Assembly: GCA_003224075.1 (NCBI GenBank)
Contig: QHYF01000034.1
Coordinates: forward strand, 1 to 16,864
Direction of reading: 5' to 3'
Length of the DNA stretch: 16,864 nt
DNA from: Acidobacteriota bacterium
GTDB lineage: Bacteria; Acidobacteriota; Terriglobia; Acidiferrales; UBA7541
The first letter of the stretch is position 1; every line of letters starts with the position of its first letter. A model generated the notes under the pieces. The model was given only the letters and a program-made list of their open reading frames with translations, searched no databases and had not been told where the DNA came from. A program made the position numbers and the translations under genes. Below, in pieces: positions 8,201 through 15,100 of the stretch.

Positions 8201-9634
8201 GTATCCGGCGCTGGGGTTGGCATCATTGCCGCGGGCGTTGCAAAGGCAGGCGCGGACGTGATCACCATCAGCGGGCATAACGGCGGAACTGGCTCTTCGC
8301 CCCTGACGTCCATTAAGAACACCGGTCTTCCCTGGGAAATTGGATTGCGCGAGACACACGACACACTGGTTCGCGCGGGCCTTCGTTCACGTCTCTCTCT
8401 CCGCGTGGACGGAGGCCTGAAATTCGCGCGGGATGTCGTGCTTGCCGCGATTCTAGGTGCGGACGAATTCGGCTTCGGCACAGCGTCGCTGTTGGCGATC
8501 GGATGCGTGATGGCGCGGCAATGCCATCTGAACACCTGTCCCGTGGGCATCGCGACTCAGGACGAAACGCTTCGTGCGCGATTCCAGGGCAAGCCGGAGA
8601 TGGTGATCGCGTACTTCCGTTCGCTGGCCGAAGAGGTGCGAAACCGCCTGGCGCAGCTCGGCGCCCGCTCGCTCAGTGAGCTTACCGGTTGGTATGATCG
8701 GCTCGGTGCGCGTTCTGGCATGGATCCTTTCCTGGTTGTCCCGATCTCACCCTCGAATCGCGTCGCGCCCCAGCAGGAGCCAGGTCTGCATGTCGCGGCG
8801 CTAGAGGATTCGATTCATTTCAATGCCTCGCTGGCTCTGCAAAATGAGCCCCAGCCAATTCAGAACTCGGACCGCAGCGTGGGCACCGGCCTGAGCGGAG
8901 AGCTAATGCGCCGGCTCAAGAATGGCTGCCCCGTCGATGGCGAAGTCAGTCAGGAATTTCGCGGCGCCGCCGGGCAGAGCTTCGGTGCGTTTCTGGCGGC
9001 GGGAGTGACGCTCAAGCTTCATGGCGAAGCCAATGACTACGTGGGAAAAGGACTGTCAGGTGGGACAATCGCGATCACTGCGGGGCTTGCCGCTTCGCGC
9101 CGAGGCGACGTTCTCGCTGGCAACACTGTCCTTTACGGCGCCACGTCTGGGCAGCTCTTCGTCGCTGGCCGGGCCGGGGAACGCTTCGCAGTGCGAAACA
9201 GCGGTGCGCTCGCCGTGGTTGAAGGCGTTGGCCAGCACGGCTGCGAGTATATGACCGGCGGTGTGGTCGTTATCCTTGGGCCGCTCGGTCTGAATTTCGG
9301 TTCGGGCATGACCGGCGGGCTGGCCTATGTGCTGCGTGCCGAAGCCGACGATGTGCTTCACCGCGATTTCGTGGTGCTCGCGGAGATCGATTCGCACGAA
9401 GAGAATTGGTTGCGGCGCGCGCTGGAGGAGCACGTTCACTTCACGGCGAGTCCTCGTGCCGCGCGGTTGCTCTCGCGCCGCGGAGCGTTGCCGTTGCTCC
9501 GTGTGCAACCCGTGCATTTTCAGGGCACGCTCGAGGCCGCGTGGAGCCCCGTTCTTGCTCAGTTCAAACGACGTCATGAAATTTTACCGGCGCCGATGGC
9601 CGCGCCGATTTCACAATCTGCGATGCATGCCTGA
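5249..9634 (+). CDS. gltB: Glutamate synthase, large (alpha) subunit
   Basis: Takes the amide nitrogen of glutamine, channels it as ammonia and uses it to aminate 2-oxoglutarate, giving glutamate (GOGAT half of the GS-GOGAT route). Length is 1461 residues, close to the usual ~1500. The class II glutaminase domain begins at Cys35 (DHDACGTGF), which should become the N-terminal nucleophile after removal of a 34-residue propeptide; LTHRGGVDADGASGDGAG and RYSTNTQPSWHLAQPFRYVAHNGEINT follow. The central domain spans roughly 476-760. The FMN/2-oxoglutarate domain runs from about 835 (STQAMSLGALSPEAH) to 1125 and carries a 3Fe-4S motif, C1086-x5-C1092-x4-C1097 (CVMARQCHLNTC). The C-terminal glycine-rich GXGXG beta-helix (GKGLSGGTIAI, GNTVLYGATSGQLFVAGRAGERF) is intact. 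No gltD (NAD(P)H-oxidising small subunit) lies next to it. The next gene is a LysR regulator on the same strand, a possible GltC-like arrangement. Confidence 0.97.
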   Translation: MYHWHGRGQSGHKDARPRPLGGRHPNWGHPDHDACGTGFIARLGAAPSYDIIQFALTALERLTHRGGVDADGASGDGAGLLTSLPQPFFRARAQEQGIELAEVFAVGFAFLPAAVVEEARAAIEVAADTERLRVIGWRRVPVNTDSLGRRALETMPEIWQFFVEPFHPARKVARFEWRLSLLRKRAESLLPPRCYICSLSSQTIVYKGLLTPWQFPQFYEDLRHPSFATTFAVFHQRYSTNTQPSWHLAQPFRYVAHNGEINTIVSNRRWLRAKEREIRSRLTVGSWFPILEENVSDSASFDNAFELRLLEGLSSEEAMLAMVPPAFEKDPLLSRDVRGALTALSQRTEPWDGPAALVFSDGQFVGAKLDRNGLRPLRYTLTHDGLLIAGSETGLVDLDETRIAERQRLGPGEMILANPATGLFLCWRDILKRLAIQQARNAVPQRKLTASATASPVPVTEPKRVAGAAGWTEDQFKILFSALTRGKEADWSMGDDAPPAFLSALPRTLWDYCKQRFAQVTNPPIDPLRETHVMSLDVHLQDGITLPSPVITAGQLSQLAAIFGPEQRIDITFPVATGVSGARRSFAQLSTTPLSGGGRPGLLLLSDRAIDASRAPLPALLATAAVWKAMVREGLWDVPLIVESAQVFDTHHVALLLAAGASAVMPYLADQFAESLEPGGAEKARTAIDAGLRKVLARMGVSTLASYRNSHLFEIVGLSESLCAEVFEDAADYPGQKSLDDLLSDYLRMHKAAFSGPSDDLADAGLYRFRKGAELHATSPEVVRRLHAHVRDPEAKKYSAFEELAELQGPVFLRDLLDTVPDAAVPLDEVEPLESIVRRFSTQAMSLGALSPEAHRTLALAMNQLGGRSNTGEGGEDPNTYRFEPAAANKIKQVASARFGVTADYLVHAEELEIKMAQGSKPGEGGQLPARKVSEYIARVRHATPGTPLISPPPHHDIYSIEDLAQLIHDLRAVNPRARIGVKLVSGAGVGIIAAGVAKAGADVITISGHNGGTGSSPLTSIKNTGLPWEIGLRETHDTLVRAGLRSRLSLRVDGGLKFARDVVLAAILGADEFGFGTASLLAIGCVMARQCHLNTCPVGIATQDETLRARFQGKPEMVIAYFRSLAEEVRNRLAQLGARSLSELTGWYDRLGARSGMDPFLVVPISPSNRVAPQQEPGLHVAALEDSIHFNASLALQNEPQPIQNSDRSVGTGLSGELMRRLKNGCPVDGEVSQEFRGAAGQSFGAFLAAGVTLKLHGEANDYVGKGLSGGTIAITAGLAASRRGDVLAGNTVLYGATSGQLFVAGRAGERFAVRNSGALAVVEGVGQHGCEYMTGGVVVILGPLGLNFGSGMTGGLAYVLRAEADDVLHRDFVVLAEIDSHEENWLRRALEEHVHFTASPRAARLLSRRGALPLLRVQPVHFQGTLEAAWSPVLAQFKRRHEILPAPMAAPISQSAMHA

Positions 9635-9676
9635 AAGGAAGGATAGTAGCTCCGCATCCGGCGAGAGGGATTTCGT

Positions 9677-9682
9677 TATAAT
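9677..9682 (+). promoter_or_regulatory. Consensus -10 box before the lysR-type gene
   Basis: A perfect TATAAT lies 19 bases before the regulator's ATG (9702), in the 67-base gap after gltB. No good -35 hexamer is found at 16-18 bases (the region reads GCATCC), so the promoter may depend on an activator. It would give a leader of only about a dozen bases. Confidence 0.5.
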
Positions 9683-9701
9683 CTTTCCGAGCGCCCAGAC
9701 T

Positions 9702-10613
9702 ATGGACTTCGATCAACTCACCACTTTCGTTTACGTCGCCAAACTCAAGAGCTTTTCGCGTGCGGGCCAGAAAGTGTTCCGCTCGCAATCCGCGGTCAGC
9801 GCGCAAATTCGCCAGCTCGAACAAGCCTACAAGGCCAGGCTCCTGGACCGCTCTGCAAAGTCAGTCGAGCTGACCCCGGCCGGCGAAGTCCTTTTCGAAT
9901 ACGCGGAGAAATTGCTTCGTCTGCGCGACGAATCCATTCAGCTCGTCGCGGACCGTGGCAACGTTGTGCAGGGCCCGATTGTATTCGGGGCCAACGAAGC
10001 GACCTGCCTCTATCTGCTTCCTGGCATTTTTGCGGAATTTCAGCGCCGCTATCCGCTCGTGCACATCAGCATTTACCGCAACTTCAGCCACAAGATCTTG
10101 CAGCGGGTCGAGGATGGTTCCGTTGATGTCGGTATCGTCACGCTGCCCATCAAATCGCCTAATTTGAAAGTCCACCACATTTACAAAGATCGCCTGCGCT
10201 TCATGGTGAGCTCGCAAAATCCGCTCGCGCACCGCTCCAAGATCACCCTGGCGGAGGTCGCGGAGCAGCCGCTGATCTTCCCGCGCACCGGCTTTACGCG
10301 GCAGGTGCTGGACAAACTCTTTCGCCCGTACCGCTCACGCATTCATGTGACCATGGAATTGCCGAGCATCGGCATGATCAAGCGTTTCGTTGCTGCCGAT
10401 GCTGGTGTTTCATTTATCAGCGAAAGCTTTGCTCGCGATCAGGTCAAGGCGGGGGAAGTGAAGCTGCTTACCGTCGAAGGTTTGGACCTCTGGCGCGAAC
10501 TCGGACTCGTCTACCGCCGCGACCGCAGCCTTCCGCGCGCCGCGCAGGCGCTCATCGGCTTGATCCGGGAACACCGCAAACTCGCTGAGCCTGGCGAGGC
10601 CGCAGCCAGCTAG
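9702..10613 (+). CDS. LysR-family transcriptional regulator
   Basis: DNA-binding regulator of 303 residues, typical LysR length. The N-terminal winged helix-turn-helix is clear: MDFDQLTTFVYVAKLKSFSRAGQ..., then SQSAVSAQIRQLEQ as the recognition helix region, then LLDRSAKSVELTPAGEVL (residues ~1-65). A linker helix follows, then the periplasmic-binding-like effector domain (~90-300: GPIVFGANEATCLYLLPGIFAEFQRRYP, VDVGIVTLPI, GMIKRFVAADAGVSFISE). The frame is open much further upstream, inside gltB; ATG 9702 was chosen because it gives the standard LysR N-terminus and lies just after a TATAAT box. The effector and targets are unknown. Its place behind gltB suggests control of nitrogen assimilation, as GltC does in Bacillus, but there it is divergent rather than downstream, so this is inference only. 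Confidence 0.93.
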   Translation: MDFDQLTTFVYVAKLKSFSRAGQKVFRSQSAVSAQIRQLEQAYKARLLDRSAKSVELTPAGEVLFEYAEKLLRLRDESIQLVADRGNVVQGPIVFGANEATCLYLLPGIFAEFQRRYPLVHISIYRNFSHKILQRVEDGSVDVGIVTLPIKSPNLKVHHIYKDRLRFMVSSQNPLAHRSKITLAEVAEQPLIFPRTGFTRQVLDKLFRPYRSRIHVTMELPSIGMIKRFVAADAGVSFISESFARDQVKAGEVKLLTVEGLDLWRELGLVYRRDRSLPRAAQALIGLIREHRKLAEPGEAAAS

Positions 10614-10664
10614 AGTCCTCGGGCCCGTTCACTCATATGTCTTCAGATTAATTCGGCGGTCGGA

Positions 10665-11747
10665 CTAGTGGACGTTGAAATCGAGGCTGGAAATGGCGCG
10701 AGCGATCACGTTTTCCTGGATCTGGATGAGATCGTTGTCGGCATAGGTCATGCCGAGCACCGTGAGAATATCCTTGCCGCGCGCAACGACGACCAGCTTG
10801 CCTGACCAGTCGTGGTCGTCTGCCTTTCCGCGGTACTCATACTCCACCGCGGGCAGTCCGCCAACAACGGTCTTGCGGTGTGAGATCCGCTGGTAGTTGG
10901 CGTACACCTCATTCAGGCGTCTTTCCACGGCCGCGGCTGCCGCTTCCAATGGATCTTTGGTCTTTTCCTCGCCGACGACCATCAATGTCGATTCGTTCCC
11001 TGTGCCCATTGCCACGATTGCGTTCGGGAGCGCGCTGCGTGCTTCTTCGATCAGGTTCCAGCTTGGCGCTTTGTACATGCGGAAGCCGTAAGTGTAATTC
11101 GTGTACACGTTGCCCTGGATTTCTTCGCGATTTGCGGGAACTTCGGGCGCTTTGGGCGCGGCGGGAGACGCAGCCGACGCTGCTGCTCCGGTGGCTGGTG
11201 TTGTTGGGGATCCCTTGGTCGCCGGCGCGGCGGCATTCGCAGAAGTGGGACTCGGCGGAGCTTCGGGTTTCACCGCCGCATTCGTTTTCGGCGATGTCTT
11301 CTCCGTTTTTCCTGCCGCGCCCGGACTTGCGCTTTTTTCGCTGGCGTTTGTCGGCGCCGCCGATGCGTTTGATGCTGATGCGACCGCTGGCTCAGCTTGT
11401 GGCTGTGAATCGCCCGCCGGTTTCGAGGGACGCTGAGCCGTGTCTTTCTTCCCTCCGGATTCGGGCTCTGGTTTTGACGTTGGAGTCGCGGGGACAATCG
11501 ACGCGATTTTGTCTTTTTCCACGAGGACATATCCAAACTCGGTTTTAACCTTGAACATACTGTCTTCGTAGGCGACGATCACGCCGTAAAGCTTCTTGCC
11601 GTCCTTGAGGCGAATCTCATCTGCCCGCGCGGATGCACCGATCGTGGAGATTGCCAGAGCAACCACGGCAAGCAAAAGGGGGCCGCGCTGATTGGGGACA
11701 GCCATGAAGAAAGTATCCCGCCGCCATGTGCGGGCCGCAACCTTCAT
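10665..11747 (-). CDS. Secreted protein with SH3-like domain, Ala/Pro linker and C-terminal domain of unknown function
   Basis: A 360-residue protein that I do not recognise as a named family. It has an N-terminal export signal: a basic start, a hydrophobic core GPLLLAVVALAISTIGA (residues ~22-38) and a likely signal peptidase I site after A42 (ARA/DE). Residues 43-88 (DEIRLKDGKKLYGVIVAYED...GYVLVEKDKIASIVP) look like a small beta-barrel of SH3/Sm type. Residues ~89-205 are a low-complexity Ala/Pro/Ser/Thr/Lys linker, probably disordered. Residues ~210-360 form a folded domain (NVYTNYTYGFRMYKAPSWNLIEEA..., then GLPAVEYEYRG..., ILTVLGMTYADND) reminiscent of the PsbP/DcrB-like fold; this is only an impression. 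The start at 11747 overlaps the stop of the upstream small gene (ATGA). An internal Met at 11705 (residue 15) is an alternative that leaves the signal peptide intact. Likely periplasmic or envelope-located. Confidence 0.8.
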   Translation of the reverse strand: MKVAARTWRRDTFFMAVPNQRGPLLLAVVALAISTIGASARADEIRLKDGKKLYGVIVAYEDSMFKVKTEFGYVLVEKDKIASIVPATPTSKPEPESGGKKDTAQRPSKPAGDSQPQAEPAVASASNASAAPTNASEKSASPGAAGKTEKTSPKTNAAVKPEAPPSPTSANAAAPATKGSPTTPATGAAASAASPAAPKAPEVPANREEIQGNVYTNYTYGFRMYKAPSWNLIEEARSALPNAIVAMGTGNESTLMVVGEEKTKDPLEAAAAAVERRLNEVYANYQRISHRKTVVGGLPAVEYEYRGKADDHDWSGKLVVVARGKDILTVLGMTYADNDLIQIQENVIARAISSLDFNVH

Positions 11748-12055
11748 GCGCGGGGCGGTGTCCGTCGTGCTACCTCTTCCAGCAGCCCCTGGATTCGCGC
11801 CGCGAGTCGCTCGAGTTCATTGATGGAAGCGCTCAGGCGCGCGCGCAGCGGTTCAGCCAACTGCGCGTGAGTCTGCTGGAGTGCCAGCGCTTCGGCAATC
11901 AGGCGAATCTGCTTGCGGCTGCGGGGATTCAGGCGTTCCCAAAGCCGCCGCTTGGTGCTGCGGTTTCGTCCCAGCCACTCCTCGCCGGTTCCTGCGGGCC
12001 GGCCTGCCTCGGGTTCCGCGATTCTATCTGTGTTCTGCTTCTTCGCCCGAATCAT
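11744..12055 (-). CDS. Small helical protein of unknown function (103 aa)
   Basis: No family recognised. The protein is rich in Arg, Glu, Leu and Gln. The second half (~45-97: RSRKQIRLIAEALALQQTHAQLAEPLRARLSASINELERLAARIQGLLEEVAR) is predicted by eye to be long amphipathic helices, possibly a coiled coil, with no membrane segment or signal. It starts 62 bases after the dnaE2 stop and its own stop overlaps the next gene's start by four bases (ATGA), which supports its being real and translated. The opposite strand is also open here (11726-12229), but that product is Cys/Pro/Ser-rich and shows no family features, so the minus-strand reading is preferred. It may belong to the polymerase transcript or be the first gene of a separate pair with the secreted protein. 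Confidence 0.6.
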   Translation of the reverse strand: MIRAKKQNTDRIAEPEAGRPAGTGEEWLGRNRSTKRRLWERLNPRSRKQIRLIAEALALQQTHAQLAEPLRARLSASINELERLAARIQGLLEEVARRTPPRA

Positions 12056-12117
12056 GACGCGCTCATCGGAGTGCCGACCGTTCTCGGGTGGTTCTTACAC
12101 GAATCACGAGTCGCCAG

Positions 12118-15100
12118 TCATTTTCTGAGGGCCTCCAGCTTTTCGCCATTGATTTGCCCATCCTGCTCGACGCGGCCGGTCACGCGTATCGTGCGCGTCT
12201 CGAAGACCAGGCCGCCATATCGGTCATAGGCATTTGGGAAAAGCACCACCTCGTACACGCCGCGCTGGTCCTCGAGCGTTACGAACATCATGTTGCGGTA
12301 ATTTTTTGTTCCTACATGACGGTAAGTCACCACCCAGCCGCACAGCGTCACGCGCTTTCCGCGCAGGCCCCGCAGCTCGTCGCTCCAAGCCTCCCCGTTG
12401 CGCGGCAGAAAATCGAGTGGGTGGCCGCTCACGCACACTTCGAGGATTTCGCGTTCGTAGCGCAGCTTCTGTTCCAGCGTGTATTCCGGCGTTTGCATTT
12501 CGGCCAATGCCGCGCCGGTCGCATCCTGCCTGTTCGCCTCTGCAAATAATGTTTTTGCCTTCTCTGGCAGCGCGATCCCTTGTCCCGGGCGAAGCGCGCC
12601 TTCTGCGCTCCGGATGAATCTACGGAGTTGCGAGGCTCTCGGCTGCGTGCCTTTGCCTGCCGCCTGCAACAGGTTCCACTGCCATAACATCTCCGGCCGC
12701 GTCATCGCGCGCGCTTCGGCGCATAGTTCATCAAATGCTCCGCATTTGATGAGCGCTTGGATCTCATCGCGCTCCACCGGCACACGGCGCAGAAAATCTT
12801 CGAGTGATCGGAACGCTCCTTCTTCTTCCCGCGCGCGCAGCATCGCCGTGATCGTTTCGACGCGCAGGCCTTTTACCTGCATCAATCCGACGCGAAGTGC
12901 GCGCTTTCCGTCGTCGCCGGCCTCGGCCGTGTATTCCATCCGCGAGTGATTCACCGACGGCAAGCGCACCTCGATACCCCAGCGCTTGGCTTCTTCCACG
13001 TACGCCGATACGTGATAGAACCCCGCGCCCGCGCTGCACATCGCCGCCAGAAATTCCGCCGGATGATGCGTCTTCAGGTACGCCATGCGGTAGGAGATGT
13101 CCGCGTACGTCGCCGCATGTGCTTTACAAAATCCGAATCCTGCGAACTTCTCCACCATCATCCACGCCTCCTCGCGTTGTTGATCGGTCAGCCCCATCAT
13201 TCCTGCGGCTTGCATAAATTTCCCGAGCAATCGTTCACGGTCACGCCGCCCGGAGAATTTTGCGGACGCCCGCCGCACAAGATCGGCTTCGGCCAGCGAC
13301 ATGCTCCCGAGCGTCTGTGAAATCTGCATCACTTGTTCCTGGAAGATGCACACACCCAGCGTGTCGCCGAGAATATTTTTAAGCGCGGGGTGCGCATATG
13401 TGATTTGTTCCTGTCCGTGCAGCCGCTTCACAAATAATTCTTTTGATCCGTACTCCGCCGCGCCTGGCCGGATCAGCGCCAAGGCCTGCGCTATTTCTTC
13501 CAGTGTTCGCGCTTTCATCATTCGTAGCAGTCCGCGCATTGCCGGTGACTCGATCTGAAACACTCCCATCGTTCGCCCTGCTGCGATAACCTCGCACGTC
13601 GCTGGATCGTTTTCGGGTATCGCCTCAAAATCAATCTCTCGCGGCTTTGGACATGGCGTCACTCCATCGGGTGCAATATGGCTCTTCTCCTTTACTTCCT
13701 TTATTTCCTTTACCTCCTTAACTTCCTTTTTCTCGATGTTGTCCAGCGTCAGCGACATCGTGGTGAACCCGCGCTGCCCCAGTAAATCCATCTTGATCAG
13801 TCCAAGCGCTTCGATGGCGTTCATGTCGTATTGCGTGACGACGATGCCTTTCGTCGCGCGCTCCAGCGGCGTCAGCCGCGTCAGCGGTCGCGCGGAAATC
13901 ACCGTTCCGCAGGGATGAATTCCCAGGTGCCGCGGCGCGTCATCGAGACGCAACGCCACCTGCAGGATTGTTTTCCACGGTTCGTCGTCCACCGGCAGGT
14001 CGCGGCACTCCGGCAGCCCGCGAATCGCCTGCAGAATCTCGCGTACCGGCCGGTGTGGCAGCCGTTTCGTGAATCGGTCCACCTCGCCCGGTGGTACCCC
14101 GAACACCTTCGCCACTTCGCGAACCGCCAGCCGTGCGTGCATGGTGATAAAGCTTCCGATCATCGCCACGTGCTCTTCGCCCCATCGCGTGTACACATAG
14201 TCGAGCAGTTCGTCGCGCCGCGCGCCGCAAATATCAATATCGATGTCCGGGCAATCCCCGCGCTGCTCGTTCAAAAACCGCTCGAAGTACAAGCCCCATC
14301 GCAGCGGGCATACACGTGAAATGCCCAGGCAATAGGTGACCATGGAACTCGCCGCCGATCCTCGCGCCACCGCGGGGATGCCCCGCCGTCGCGCTTCTTC
14401 CACGATGTCCCAGACCAGCAGAAAGTACGGTGCCAGCTTCCACTTCTTGATAACTTGTAGCTCGCGCTTCAGCCGTGAAAATACTTCTGGTCCAGGCGGC
14501 TGGTAACGCCGTTGCGCGCCCGCGAAACACAGTTTTCGCAAGTGCAAATCCGGAGTCTCACCCTCCGGAACAGAAAATTCCGGAAAAATCAGCTTCCCAA
14601 GTTCGAGCTGCAGGTTGCAGCGGTCGGCGATTTCCAGCGTTGCTTGCAGCAATTCCGGATGATCGGGAAAGCATTTTTGCATTTCTGCCGCCGGCTTGAA
14701 CCACGCTTCACCGGTGGTGATTTCGGGCGGAGCGACGGTCGTCAGCAGCCCTCCCGTGCGGATCGCGTTCACCGCGCGGTGATGCAAGTGCTCCTCCGGC
14801 TGAAGGAAGTGCACGTTGTTCGTCGCTACCAGCGGCACGCCGAGTTCATGCCCGAGGCGTTCAGCCTCGCGCAGCGTTCGTCCATCGCCCGGCGACAGGT
14901 GCTGCACCTCGATGTACAGCCGGTCGCCGAAAATCTCCTTTAACCGCGCAATCCACTCCGTTGCTCCGTCGCCATCCTGGTTTTTCTTCGTAGGGGCACG
15001 ATATATCGTGCCCCTACGGTTGCTTGCATCCTGCAGTTTTGCCGGCAACGGGCACAACGCGATCACGCCGTGGCTGTGTTCCGCCAACTCCTCCAATGTC

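Noticed and set aside
9327..9701. N-terminal extension of the LysR frame inside gltB
   Set aside because: The extension is Arg/Cys-rich shadow sequence of gltB. The LysR N-terminus begins at 9702.
11726..12229. 167-residue open frame on the plus strand opposite the small helical gene
   Set aside because: Its product is Cys/Pro/Ser-rich without recognisable domains, and it runs into the dnaE2 antisense. The minus-strand frame has plausible composition and a coupled overlap.
13691..13726. CRISPR-like or direct-repeat array
   Set aside because: The unit is 9 bases with no spacers and lies in an open coding frame, so it is a microsatellite, not a CRISPR array.
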